This document shows positions 11,955-22,784 of a stretch of 64,000 nucleotides of DNA, piece after piece. The notes under the pieces are model-generated. The model was given only the letters and a program-made list of their open reading frames with translations, was not told the DNA's origin and searched no databases. Position numbers and translations under genes: made by a program. The DNA is from Cristatella mucedo (lineage: Eukaryota; Bryozoa; Phylactolaemata; Cristatellidae), in assembly GCA_009760855.2 (NCBI GenBank), contig WPIO01000020.1:3807501-3871500 (forward strand). Direction: 5' to 3'. Within the stretch, counting starts at the first letter, position 1. Each line of letters begins with the position of its first letter.

Positions 11955-12650
11955 GACCGGTTAGAGCACAGAGATCGAAGGACTGAATGTAGCTGCTGAG
12001 CTAGCCAGTGGCCTTCAGTGCGAGTTGTTCCAAGCTGAGAGTGATGCAGAGGCCTGAAGCCGACAAAGGTAGCTGCAGAGATCGGACCCTGGGGGCAGTA
12101 ACCGAAGCCGGCGGCACCTGCCGGTGGTGGTAGCACCTGACGCCCGCCTGGCGACCCTTAATGAGTGCAGCAACCAGCAAATAACAGGCAAACTACCGAC
12201 CAAATACGCAAGACTCCGGAATACCTTGAATTCCACAGGGGCCTCCTTTCTCAGCCGATCGCAACATAACTGTGACCCCTAAACAGCCGGGGGGGGGGGG
12301 AGCACACTTCGTGAGCTGAACCAACAGCCCTGGGCATGAGTCTCATTACTCTTTGACCTCTCACGTGCTTCCTCTGCCCTGCAATCACGGGTTGGGGTGG
12401 GTGTGTGTGTGTGTGTGTGTGTGTGTGAGGGGAGGGACTTCTCGATCGCTACTCAACAGTCGAGGGAGCCAGCTGGTCAGCCCCACACTTCATCTTCATC
12501 ATCATCAACACTTCTCTGGAGCTTCCTGGGTGATGCCTGATGGTCCTTCGTATTTACCACGTTTCATCTTTTGGCTACTGCATTGGTTCTGAACAGTAAA
12601 CAGGAAGCAAATAACCCAGAGTCTCGAAGCAGTGTCCTCTGGGTTTTTGA
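11955..12650. other. Unassigned; contains a (GT)n run and a poly-G tract
   Basis: A G-tract lies at about 12,290-12,300 and (GT)n at 12,401-12,427. No gene or transposon is recognised around them. Confidence 0.5.
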
Positions 12651-12654
12651 ATGT

Positions 12655-13617
12655 CTGTAACTACCACAAAGACAAAGTAGGTGCTATGCAGGAGAGTTTT
12701 CTATAGCGCACTCAATGCCTTAGAGGTTTTCGGTATGTATGCGGTAGCCAAAAGACTTCACGAAGTGACGAGAAAGTGAGTGGCAATCGCTGAATCAGCA
12801 GGCAATCGCAGAAGTGTGCAGCATGGAAGTGGCAGCTCAGGCCGGTTGAAAAGGATGTGCTGCAGTCGGTAGCAGGAGAGTAAATGCAGTTGCCTTAGAT
12901 TTGTGGAAGTGAGTTCCACAGTCAAGGACCTGCAGAGCAAAAGCTGCCACCAACGGTCTTTAAGTTTTCGAATGGAACAGCTAATTTATTCTCCATAGAG
13001 GACCTGAGAGGACGAGGAGGCTGAAACTGGTGCAGCAGTTCAGCTTCGTATGATAGAGCCAAGCCATGGTGGGCCTTGTGGGTCAGAGTAAGAATTTTAC
13101 TCTTTATCCATTGATTAACCGGAAGCCATAGAAGCTCCTTAAAATAAAAATAAAAAATTCATTTGTATAGCGCCCAAAGAGAACTTAATCACTGTTCAGG
13201 TGCTTCACATATGCCTCGGGGCTCGAGCCCACGACCTCAGCCAGACCTTGGTCGGGTGAGCACCTTAACCGCTGGACCAAACCAGCTCCTTCACCAGAGG
13301 AGACACATGGCTGAACCTCTGGGGTTCATTAACTAGCTTTGCATCTGTATTCATTATCAGCTAATGGCTATTTCGGTAACCCAGCCAGAACAAATTATGC
13401 TAGTTCAGCTTAGACAGAACCACGGATCTAGTTAGATATTTAGCCAGTGACAGTGATAAACAGTCCCTAATCTTAGATAATGATCTGAAGGGATGGCTAG
13501 CTGTGGAGGGCACTTTCAAAATCCGAACTAGCTTCCTTGTTGGGGAGATTCGAGCTGCAAGAGGACAAAACTCAGTGCCCTCACCAGAACAGCAGCTACA
13601 GCAGAGAAGCTCATGTG
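12655..13617 (-). mobile_element. LINE-B fragment carrying a nested SINE-A
   Basis: Minus strand, reading upward: ELLWLPVNQWIK, then KILTLTHKAHHGLALSY, AELLHQF, PRPLRSSMENKLAVPF, LKTVGG and LWNSLPQI. This is the C-terminal order of L2-type LINE proteins (LHWLPV, YKALHGLAPSYL, RSLRSS, LKT, WNSLP). The 3' end reads GCGCTATAGAAAACTCTCCT, then CTTTGTCTTTGTGGTAGTTACAG, shared with the copies at 22.3, 23.2 and 35.3 kb. SINE-A (13,141-13,284) interrupts it; matching LINE-B sequence resumes at about 13,292 (GGAGACACATGGCTGAACCTC, as at 35.59 kb). Stops break the frame. Confidence 0.8.
13141..13285 (-). mobile_element. SINE-A, full-length, nested in LINE-B with target duplication
   Basis: Minus strand: CTGGTTTGGTCCAGCGG and TTAAGGTGCTCACC (A-box region), GTCGTGGGCTCGAGCCCCG (B-box), AGTGATTAAGTTCTCTTTGGGCGCTATAC (LINE-A-like tail), and an A/T-rich end. 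AGCTCCTT occurs at 13,133-13,140 and at 13,284-13,291, a direct repeat flanking the insert that fits an 8-bp target-site duplication, though its inner edge overlaps the SINE end by a base or two. This is the clearest copy of the family and serves as the reference for the others. Confidence 0.88.
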
Positions 13618-13620
13618 CAG

Positions 13621-13694
13621 CAATTGTAAAGTGCCTAGAAAGAGATTGAGTTCTCTGAGGGAGCTGTATCAAATGTATTTTTATTATTATTACT
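13621..13694 (+). mobile_element. LINE-A 3' tail stub
   Basis: GCAATTGTAAAGTGCCTAGA, then AAGAGATTGAGTTCTCTGAG and GGAGCTGTATCAAATG, ending in an ATT-rich tail. Matches the last ~70 nt of LINE-A; no coding part. Confidence 0.8.
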
Positions 13695-14089
13695 AAAGCT
13701 CCCCGGGGTGGACTCGAGCAGTCTGTTTTTGAAATGGCTCGGAGCCTCGAGAAAGCGCGCACGCACGCACACACACACGCACATACACACAGAAGGGGGA
13801 AGGAAGTGGGTATAGAGAGTGAGAGGGAGAGGGGAAAGAGTGAGCAAGCAGCTGCAGCAGCTCACCCTCCAGACGTTTAGTCATTAGCACATTTGCATGT
13901 TAGCATGGCCCCTTGTCTGAGAGTTTGGTGGCCTCTAGCCGAGCATAGGCCACCAGGTCTCTCTCTCTCCAGCAGATCCTACCTCATCCTCACCCTTTTG
14001 CCTTGGGCCGCTGCTGCATCTAACAATTTTACCCTTGCTGCAACGCCTTATGCTTCGGTCTCATAAGCGACTTAAGGTACCCACATGCT

Positions 14090-14135
14090 TACCTGTGCGC
14101 ACGTGTGCGCACGCACGTGTGCACGTGTGTGCTTC
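14090..14135. repeat. Alternating purine-pyrimidine tract
   Basis: GTGCGCACGTGTGCGCACGC continuing into ACGTGTGCACGTGTGTGC is an almost unbroken alternation with several CG steps and self-complementary blocks. Sequences of this kind can adopt Z-DNA; here that is only a prediction from base order. Confidence 0.6.
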
Positions 14136-14395
14136 ACCTGTAGTCGGATGCAGGTTCGGTATGATCTTCAGCTCCAATGCTGGGAGAGGGAGGGTGGGAG
14201 AGAATGCATAGATGTAAACACTCTCGACAGATAACTGCAACTACGTTTAGATAAGGCTAGTCATGGTGTTGGTGCCAACCTAGTTCTCAATGCAATACTG
14301 CTTGCTGTGCTAGTGACAAAGCGACACAGCAGCAACTTTCTGTGCTTAGGTTAGCACATGATTCACGTGAAGCTAGCCCTCATCAGCGATACATA

Positions 14396-14441
14396 GGATA
14401 CACATGCACGTGCACGCATGCAAGTAAGTGCACACATAAAT

Positions 14442-14526
<85 letters not shown>

Positions 14527-14610
14527 CACGCACACACTAACACACACTAACACACACACACACACATACACACGTATACATATACATGCACGTATACATA
14601 TACGTATACA

Positions 14611-14706
<96 letters not shown>
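14396..14706. repeat. Compound (CA)n then (TA)n microsatellite
   Basis: (CA)n from about 14,442 to 14,520, then CACG/CTAA-interrupted CA repeats, ACGTATACATATAC spacers, and (TA)n from about 14,613 to 14,706. Frames reading His-Thr and Tyr-Ile over it are artefacts. Confidence 0.97.
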
Positions 14707-14709
<3 letters not shown>

Positions 14710-15240
14710 GTTGTAGGGAGAAAGAAGGTGATTGAGAGTGATTGAGATACAGAGAAAGAGTGATAGATGCAGAGGGACAGAGGACAGACGGACATCGACG
14801 GTGACAGAGCTGGAGAACTGCTAGAGAGCTAGCTTGCTTCTTGAACTAATAAGCTTACCCAAAAGTTTGCTCATTGACAGAGTTAAGACAAACTCCTGGT
14901 ATATGTAGCCATTCATATCTAGCATTGGTAGCCAGCTGCTTTTATAGCCACTGAATCAGAAGTTTATTCACACCAAAGTTTGATTCACTGGCATATATGC
15001 AACGACACGCAATCAACCTCTCTGTCTTCATGAGAGTTAATTCACACGGTAGCCGGCCAGCACACGACCAACCACTCTCTGTCGGACTGATCCGCCTGCT
15101 CGCCTCCTCCTGTCTCCGCGCTTGTCTTCACTCACCTGGGGGTGGGGTGGGGGGTGGGGGAAGCACCTAAGGCCGGCCGGCCTTTGGCTCGAAGCAGGTG
15201 ACTTTTCTCGTGCATTTACCGGTCGCTCGGCAGCGACGGC
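14707..15240. other. No recognisable gene or repeat
   Basis: A GA-rich fringe next to the microsatellite, then mixed sequence with a GGGGTGGGGTGGGGGGTGGGGG run near 15,138-15,160. No coding signature. Confidence 0.5.
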
Positions 15241-15245
15241 CGTCA

Positions 15246-15290
15246 TAGGATCTGACGTCAGTCCTAGGATCTGACGTCTGTCCTAGGATC
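15246..15290. repeat. 19-bp tandem repeat carrying CRE-like TGACGTCA
   Basis: TAGGATCTGACGTCAGTCC (15,246-15,264) is repeated with one change at 15,265-15,283, then a partial third unit. The first unit contains the 8-bp palindrome TGACGTCA at 15,253-15,260, the consensus bound by CREB/ATF proteins in animals. Whether it acts as a regulatory site is not shown by the sequence. Confidence 0.6.
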
Positions 15291-15859
15291 CTGCCTCCGC
15301 CTCCACTGCGACCTCGGGCTGCTCTACTGGCCAGCGTACTGGATGCACTGGGCCCTGCCTGCTGCCTGCACCTCGGTGCTTCAGGCATCGAGACAAATGT
15401 ATGGGGGGAAGGGGGCAACATTCGAGCTGGCAGCAATACTTCAGAGGCTCTGTACTCCTCAAGGCGCTCGAGAGGCTCGGCCATGGTCCGAGTTCTCGCT
15501 CACCTCCAGCTAGCTCTTTCCTTCTTCCTGAGTTCTAGCGATTCGAGGTTGAACTAGAAGCAAGTTGACAAAAGCAAAGCCTGAGCAGGCCTTTTATACA
15601 GGCACAGAGGAGACACACTTGTCTACAGCTGATGGGGATGTGGGGCCCCACAAGCTGCAGCTCAAACTTTGTCTCAAGCTCAAGAGCCTTGGCTGTGAAA
15701 CATCCGAAAAGACTACGAGGAAACCGGTTAGTTAGTATGGTGACTCTTTAAAAGCACTTCATAAAAAAATTTCCTTTAAAGTTTTCAGGTTGACCTTTGG
15801 GCTAATGGGCATGCGGTATGGACAAGTCTGACCGGGAAGTTTTTCTGACCAGTACTTAC

Positions 15860-15945
15860 CCGTGACCGGCAGCACATCATCTACCGGTGGAATTTTGGGG
15901 GTTGAGGCTGTCTGTCCTTTCTTGCATTCCTTGTGCAGTGGAAAG
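15860..15945 (-). other. Weak candidate exon end with splice-donor-like site
   Basis: A minus-strand open frame (15,759-16,130) includes ASTPKIPPVDDVLPVTG. At 15,859 downward the sequence reads GTAAGTACT, a near-ideal animal splice donor, placed after CACGG. Upstream candidate acceptor sequence (TTTCCACTGCACAAG) is weak. No domain is recognised, and the frame simply continues past the donor. This is the best hint of a host exon in the window, but only a hint. Confidence 0.2.
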
Positions 15946-16125
15946 CAACATTTCAGGGCCAAAAGGCAAAAGTATAAGTGTGCAAAAGCAAAGGGAGTAC
16001 GTGGTAGATTTTTTGTACCAAGTGAGAGTTGGTAAATGAACACCCCATCTGCAGGCCCCGTGCGGCAGGCCGCCTCTGCCTTCCGACGCATACCTTCCCA
16101 AGGTCTGACTGCAGACGGAAAAAAA

Positions 16126-16240
16126 CACATCGATTAGCAAGTGGACCACTCAGGAAAGGTCTGGAGAATAGCTTGCTCGTTTGGCAAGTGGACGTGCCGA
16201 ACAAGGAAAAAGCACATCGATTAGCAAGTGGACTACTCAG
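16126..16240. repeat. 28-bp direct repeat, 87 bp apart
   Basis: CACATCGATTAGCAAGTGGA followed by CCACTCAG at 16,126-16,153 recurs at 16,213-16,240 with one C/T change. A weaker GGCAAGTGGACGTGCC lies between. It may be the remnant of a tandem repeat with a period near 87 bp. Confidence 0.7.
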
Positions 16241-16439
16241 AAAAACTACTTTTGGGCTCTATCGACAAAGTGACGTCAAGCAGAAAGTGGGAAGGAGGAA
16301 GCCAAGCCAGGGTAGAGGGGTGAGGGGTGAGGGGCCTGCGAGTAAGGAAAAACGATTGCGAACAATCACTGCCTTTATTCGACAACAGGCGCTCAGCAGC
16401 TGCGAGTCGCCTGTAAGAGTGACATAATATCATCGTCGG

Positions 16440-16520
16440 TTCGGATCCGGACTTTTCCCTTCTGTGGGAGGGGGATTTTTCCCTTCTGGGGGTGGGCGTT
16501 TGCCCATCTGGGAAGGGAAA
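16440..16520. repeat. Imperfect GGAxTTTTCCCTTCTGGG repeats
   Basis: GGACTTTTCCCTTCTGTGGG is followed by GGGATTTTTCCCTTCTGGGG and a weaker third unit. Related GGACATTTCCC units occur near 38.65-38.75 kb. Origin unknown. Confidence 0.55.
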
Positions 16521-16579
16521 GGCCCCGATCACGCCACCGTCGCTGCATCTGCTGCTCGAGTGCGTCGTCGTTGTTCGGT

Positions 16580-17079
16580 CTACTGCAGCTAGGCTTGTCT
16601 GTCGTGAGCGTCGCAGTTGCCACATTACTCCACTTCTCGCCCACCTGCACAGGCTGCCAGTCAGGCAACGGATTGACTTCAAGGAACTGACTTTCGTACA
16701 AACCTCAAATCTTTTGGAGACCGTGCATTTAGTTCGTATGCTCCCAAAGCCTGGAACTCCCTCCCGACCTGCGTCAGAACATCCCCTGACCTGGCCACAT
16801 TTAAAAGGAACTTAAAAACACCTATTTAGGACAGCATTTAGTGGGTCCCTGTGATTCGTCCTTGATGTGCTTATGTGTGCTGACACTGCATGCTGCCACT
16901 AACCACATTTGCATGCCGACCCTGTGCATGTCCCCCCTTACCATGTTATTCATCTTGTCTGTTTTTCAAGCATGATTTTACTTACCATTCAATTGCATTT
17001 CACTTTACAGCAAGTGTAATGCGCCTAGAGAGAGATTAAGTTCTCTGAGGGCGCTTTATCAAGTACATTATTATTATTC
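16580..17079 (+). mobile_element. LINE-A copy, 5'-truncated with an internal deletion
   Basis: Begins at TGCAGCTAGGCTTGTCTGTC, coding for (A)ARLVCRERRSCHITPLLAHLHRLPVRQRIDFK. It then jumps from ATTGACTTCAAGG to a point equivalent to CAAACCTCAAATCTTTTGG, losing about 150 bp relative to the copy at 53.5 kb. The frame then gives ETVHLVRMLPKPG in the alternative frame and SYAPKAWNSLPTCVRTSPDLATFK in the true one. The 3'UTR ends in GCGCCTAGAGAGAGATTAAG with TTCTCTGAGGGCGC (perfect 5-bp outer stem) and ATTATTATT. Confidence 0.9.
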
Positions 17080-17082
17080 GGT

Positions 17083-18395
17083 CGACTGTGGGTGGATAGG
17101 GCCAGCCGTGGCCCTACATCGGCAGCAGTCTGAGCAGGACTTTGTCCTTGAGTCGCAGTCGCAGCAGCGCCCCCTGCTGGCCAGAGAAGCACGAGCCGAG
17201 CGGCCGACAGACCGATCTACGCAGCTTGTTACAAAGTTTGCATCGGCCAAGATGCACGTGCCTGTTGCCACCACCACCACTGATTCACCAATGCGGTCCA
17301 GGTCGTCACGAGTCTGCTGCCTTCTCCGGCTTGGGCAGAGATCGCTTGGTCGCAAGACAGCCCCCCCCCCTTTGGCCAATGCGTCTCTTCACTTGGGATG
17401 TGCTGTTCGAGCTTTCTGAATAGGCCCCTGTCCTCTCGAATGTGGATCTGGTTAACCACTGTGCCTGGCAAGCAGCCAGAAGTTAACTTGTCGAAGTCAA
17501 ACAGCCAACACAGAAGGCACCTTTTGTTTACCCCTGCTTTGCATGCCGGCCAGCTGCCTGGGCCTCTCATCGAGGTGCCCTCTAGCACCAGGGTGCTCCA
17601 GCCTCAGAGGGCAAGCCATCGCTGGCCTCCCCGGCGTCCGGTAGCTTCTCTCAGGCTTTCAAACGTGCAGCTCGTTGGCAAGCAGGCACTGTCAGCCACG
17701 GCACTATGGCCGCACGATGCCGGACTCGGCAGTTCAGTCCTAAGCATCACTACAACGTCAGCATAACGTTTAAGCATTCTACAGACCGATGAGGGTCAGG
17801 GCTCTAGCAGAGCTCAGATCTGCTTCGAGCCCCTGCCATGCAGGTGCTCCGGGCAGCAGCAGGCCGGGAGCAGGCAGCAGGAGATGCAGCCTGAATGATG
17901 GGAGCGATGCGAGCAGGGCACCGATCGCGTCGATCGCTTTTGTCGATGGCTACTCGGCAAGCGAGCTCTCATTCGGCAAGGGACGTCGAGTGAGTGCTGT
18001 GCAGGCCGCAAGGGCGCAGAGCCCTCGCTGCGGTCAAGTACTACCGAGCGACTGGCTAGACTCGCCTCCAGACTAATCATTCTCGACAGATTTCGAAGGA
18101 GAGCTCGAAACATAGGTAGATCACGTGAGAGCCTGGCAGTTGTACCGATCCTCGGGGGGGGGGGATAGGTCAAGCTTTTCCGAAGATCTTGTTCATTTGA
18201 TACGTTACTCTGTTTCACATGAGGCCTCTGAAAAATTCTGCAGCAACATGATTTTTGCAGTTGTCACCACAGACATCCCATCTTGTTAGCTCAGTGGCTG
18301 CTGCCTTAAATCAACGATCGGGTTGGAATATGATGGGACCGGCTTCTTTTTACCAGAATGACTCATAATGAAAACGACAGAATCAGTTAATACGC
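17083..18395. other. Unassigned GC-rich stretch
   Basis: About 1.3 kb with many short overlapping frames (up to 134 codons, 17,814-18,218 minus). It has CpG-containing blocks and G/C runs, but no recognisable domain and no splice-bounded exon that I would defend. Confidence 0.45.
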
Positions 18396-18400
18396 AGTCA

Positions 18401-18583
18401 TATGTTCATAGAGCCAGCGACCTTTCGGCCATGTGCATAGTGCCCATAGCAGGACGGGAGGAAAGTGAGCTGGCTTTGTGCTAAACGAAGATATACCGGC
18501 ACCGAATTAGCTGCTATGGGCACTGTGCTCATAGCCGAAAGTTTGCTCAATCTATAAATAAATGACGTCGTATTAGTTGATAG
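18401..18583 (+). repeat. Fold-back dispersed repeat FB-1, copy 2
   Basis: Same family as 5112-5300. Arms of about 32 bp: the left (18,420-18,452, ending GTGCCCATAGCAGG) pairs with the right (18,510-18,541, containing GCTATGGGCACTGTGCTCAT) with few mismatches. The outer flanks GTTCATAGAGCCAG and CTCAATCTATAAA are shared with copy 1. Confidence 0.7.
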
Positions 18584-18846
18584 ACTATGACCTGGGTAGG
18601 TGAACACACTTTGGTGGACAAAGTTTTCGGTGCCCAAACGTGAATGACCAACCATACGAGCTCAACATTGTGGTCAACTTTCTAGTCTCACCTTAATAAA
18701 AATGAAGGCCGTCTCCCTGCTCATGCCATCAAATATCACTCATGCACTCATGCTACTTGATAGTGCTGTTCCTGGGGACAAGCGAGCCACACCCATCCTT
18801 ACGTGCAAGCTCACTCGTGGGCACGTATGCTAGCTTGTGTGTTCAT

Positions 18847-18900
<54 letters not shown>
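18847..18900. repeat. (CA)n microsatellite
   Basis: Pure CA run of about 27 units. Confidence 0.97.
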
Positions 18901-18902
<2 letters not shown>

Positions 18903-18904
18903 AT

Positions 18905-20450
18905 ACATACAAGCTTGCTCATGGCACTCTGGCACGTATGTGCACACTTGCAAGCACTTGCATAGTCGGGTTCTCTTGCCTGAGCTCTCTCCTATGAGAA
19001 GAAGCAAGCAAGCAGAAAATTGAGGGAGTGATCAGGAACTGCTTCCAGATTTGTTCACTCGCCACGAGGCATCACTCTGCTAAAGAGACTTCCGCCTTCG
19101 CAGGCAATTTTTTTGTTAACAGCAACACAGTGGCAAAATCCTGCTCAGCTTTGTACAGTCACTCGGCTCTGGCAAGCAGGCCATAACATTGGGCGTGCCA
19201 CACATGTTTTGGACAGCCGGCAGCCTTTTCGTTGGCCTTCGTGGCACACCAGGTTTTTCAAGGCTTTATAGTCATTCGCAATGGTGCTAGCTAAGCCAGT
19301 TGACTACTATCGAGCCCTGCTTCAATCTGCAGCCTGCCACAGCCTCCCACTGTTCTGTGCTCGCTACTACCGATGTGCAGCAGCTGTGGGGGATGCAAAA
19401 TGGTCCCAACTCTAAATAGTGTGTGCAGATTGGCTGCCGGATTAGGTAGCAGCCATTTTGAGTGGCACATCGAAGGCACCTGCCACAGATGTACAGCTCC
19501 TGTGTGATATAAGCTGTGCTTATTGTCCGACGGTTAGAGCAGACAGCTTCATTGGAGCCGATTACAATTTTTCGGGATTAAAACAAGGCTGGAATGCAAG
19601 GGCAAAGAAGTGAAAGACGACAGCCGCAGCACAAAACGTGGCTGCTGCTGGGTCACGTGAGTGACTGACTGCGAGATGCTGAAGGAGCATTTGGAAATGG
19701 CAACACAAGGAGAGAAAGAGCAACCATTAACAGTGGGCACGAAAACGAAGGAAAGTGAGGGATAAAGAAAAGTTGAGAACAAACTTTTTAAAGGCTGAAT
19801 GAGCCAATGGCTGGACTCACGGCGCCCTAGCGGACGTCTAATGGTTGTTTACTTGTCTTCCGGTCGTGGAAATTAAGCCATGCCTCCGGTGCTGAAGTCA
19901 ACTGTCGTTTGCATGTGCCCTGGATAGGTACAAGGAAAAGATGGTGAGGTGCCACTGTATTTCGTAAGCCACCAGCCCAGAGGTAAGTCCCAAGCACATG
20001 AATAGTGGGGGGGGGCACACAGTATGACTGTTGGGGGGGGGGCAATGCACACAAGCTTGCAGCTGCCTCATTCCAACACACAAAGCTGCACGCTTTCTTC
20101 ATTCATTTCTGAATGTGGTGTGTGCTGTGCCATGTAGCAGGTCCTTCCCAATTACATGTCCGAATTGTATGAAGACTCTCACTGCAAAGAAAGTACTCAA
20201 GCAGAAACAAACATCGAGCTCGATATTCGGCTATATTATAGCAAATCTGCTGTATTCTAATTCCGTTACAGCTCTCTAAATGCACAGGGGCGTCGACAGT
20301 CGGATTCTACGGTATTAGGAAGTGCCTCATGTGATTGCAAAAGATAATGGCATACCGTGATGGTAGTGCCACTAAAGTTACTTCCTGGATGCTCGAACTG
20401 CTGCCATGATTGGCCCCCCTTCTTTTGTCCAGCTTAGCCATCGCATGCAG
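18905..20450. other. No recognisable gene or repeat
   Basis: Contains poly-G tracts near 20,008 and 20,033. No coding, tRNA or transposon signature was recognised. Confidence 0.45.
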
Positions 20451-20453
20451 GCC

Positions 20454-20496
20454 GAGCGTGCTTATTGGCCAAGACTATTGGCCAATAAGCACGCTC
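20454..20496. repeat. Perfect 19-bp inverted repeat, 5-nt loop
   Basis: GAGCGTGCTTATTGGCCAA (20,454-20,472) and TTGGCCAATAAGCACGCTC (20,478-20,496) are exact reverse complements around GACTA. Each arm carries an ATTGG/CCAAT motif, with more CCAAT and ATTGG motifs close by (20,409 and 20,508). It could be a fold-back remnant; no function can be assigned. Confidence 0.85.
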
Positions 20497-20499
20497 CTC

Positions 20500-22305
20500 A
20501 GCGAGCAGCCAATAATGGGAATGCAGCCTGCTCATGGCTCGAGTTATTTTGCTGAGCTTGCATGCGAAACTATACAACGTCAGAGGCATGCAAGATCAGT
20601 CAGATTATGGATGACGAATTTTCTGCACAGTTTCTTAATTATAATGGCTAGAAAGGCTTTCTGTAATAATCTTTAGTTAAGGGGAATAAAAGCCGAAGTC
20701 GTATAATATGCCATGAATTGAGCTCTAGAGGCAGCAGTTTCGCTTGATTCAGTGGTGCCCTGGACGCCGAACGAGAGGTGTTGTACCCTACGGTCGATAC
20801 CGGAGGCCACCAGTGACCCTTCATCACTGCCGAATAGACTACTCCAAGCTATGAATGTGGACTTGTTATTTTAAGGTACGGGTTCCCTTTCAGTGCTGCT
20901 AAGGTAGTCCACTGCCTTTGGCATACCTGCGGTACCCATACCCATCGGTCGGCGCTGAGTAGTTAGACTTACTCCCAAAGCTCAGGGCTTCACCAGTGTT
21001 CCTCGCACCCACGTCGGCTTGGACTAGAACTGTTAGCAGTGCTGCGTTTGCAGCCTAATTCTCCTCGGACACAGAAGCTGCTAGATCACGTCTGTAGCAC
21101 ACGGGTAGCCGACTTCGAGCACCTGCTCGCTCGACAGATCTGTGCAGATAAAGCCAGTTTGAAAAGTCTGCACGGGCAGGCACACAGAATTGAAAGCTGT
21201 CACGAGGGCCAGACAACGTTGCCGATAGAGTCGCTGATGGGCAGTGCCAGCGTCAGTGGCCTCTCGGCAGCACCCAAGTGGCCTTGCACTTGCCGCTGCT
21301 CACAATGGCTCCACTGCTCTTTCTCTGCTGCAGGGTTATCTAATTGCACGGCTGATCATCGGCCGGCGTTCATGTGACTTATCGGTAATAACACATAAGC
21401 TGGGATTCAAGTGACACCATTCCACTGAAACTGCTCTCTTCGGCTGAGGGACGTGACATTCTAGGTGCTCCCATTTAGGTGCTCTCACTTTGATAACAAA
21501 TTAGCTGTACCAACCTTCCACTTGCAGACTGCCTGCTGCAGGAGCCAGAGAAACTGCCGGCAGCCATCTTTGCTGCTTGTCAGCATGATGGCATGCTCGC
21601 GCACTGTGTTCTCCTTCCTGACAGCCGAGCTACTCTGCCGACCCGTGCAGCCGCTGCCTTTCAAAAGGAGGCAAGTCAAGCAAGCGAGCAAGGGAAGTCA
21701 CGCATACGGTGGACATTTACTCCCACGGACTTTCGTACCTGGCATCACTGCTATGAGTGAGCAATGCTCTATGTCAGCAACTCTTAGATAGCCCAGGAAT
21801 TCTGTAGCAAAATCGCTTAGCCACAATCGCTTGGCACAGTCCTGCAAGTGGCCTGCGTCAACTTCGTCGTGAAGCATAAAGAAAAAAAACGAACGATAGA
21901 CCGGAGATTGATGGAGTAGATCCGACTAGCTGCAATGGGCTATGCATGCATAGATGCTGCTCTGCAATTCATAGAATTATTACCTATGCCACGTTCGCTT
22001 TTGCAGAAGCAGTTCAGGGTCCCCCTAGCAAAAGCCGTCGCTGTGGGCACAAATAAGTCATTTCTGGGGCCTATACATTGCTGTCAGGTCGATAGATGAT
22101 GTGCGCGATCGATCGGCATCGATACATCGTTATTATCGCAAAGATAAAGAAAGATTAAGAAGCAAAGATCCATCTTGTGATACATCCTGAAGGTCTCAAG
22201 GACCACTACGCTCTAGTAACAATGATAGGCATGAGTCATCTGTACAGCACCATAAGACAGTCAAGTCTCTATAAAGGCGCTTCTCAATTCACGACAAGAG
22301 AATCA
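20500..22305. other. No recognisable gene or repeat
   Basis: Frames up to 112 codons (21,039-21,377) without domain motifs. Nothing matches the repeat families seen elsewhere in the window. Confidence 0.45.
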
Positions 22306-22306
22306 A

Positions 22307-22590
22307 TGTATGTATGTATGTATTTCCGTCTGTACCACCACAAATCCACAAGACGGTGGAGGTGTTATGCAAGAGAGCTTTGCATAGTGCACCCACAGCC
22401 TAAGCTGCTCTCGGTAGGCATTCGGTAGCCAACAGACTTCATCTCACGCGGCAAAGTGAGAAGCATAGCCGAGTCAGGAGAGCAGTTGAGGTAGTGAGTA
22501 ACACGAAAGTAGCAGCTCAGGACGGCTGGAAAGGATGTGCCATAGTCGCCAGCAGGAGAGTAGTTGTCGTTGCATAGGAAATAACCAATG
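22307..22590 (-). mobile_element. LINE-B 3' fragment with (ACAT)n end
   Basis: Minus strand matches the 3' end of the LINE-B copy at 12.65 kb: ACTCTCCTGCTGGCGACTAT, CATCCTTTCCAGCCGTCCTG, TTTGGCTACCGAAT-like sequence, and AAAGCTCTCTTGCATAACAC at the end. Beyond it lies a short (ATAC)n / plus-strand (TATG)n run at 22,307-22,324, which may be the tail of the element. Confidence 0.7.
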
Positions 22591-22784
22591 GTTGATGACA
22601 CATGAGCAGACTTGCATGCAAAAGCACTCAAGAAGACACTCGAGGCCCCTGGCTTGTAGGACCCCCGGTTACTAACATGTACTGAGTCATACACAGGTAA
22701 GCATAGATGCCGACAAGAACAAGAAAGACATATTCACTGGGATACAGGGAAAGCTGAGCGGAATAGAGGCGTTTCTAGCTGACA

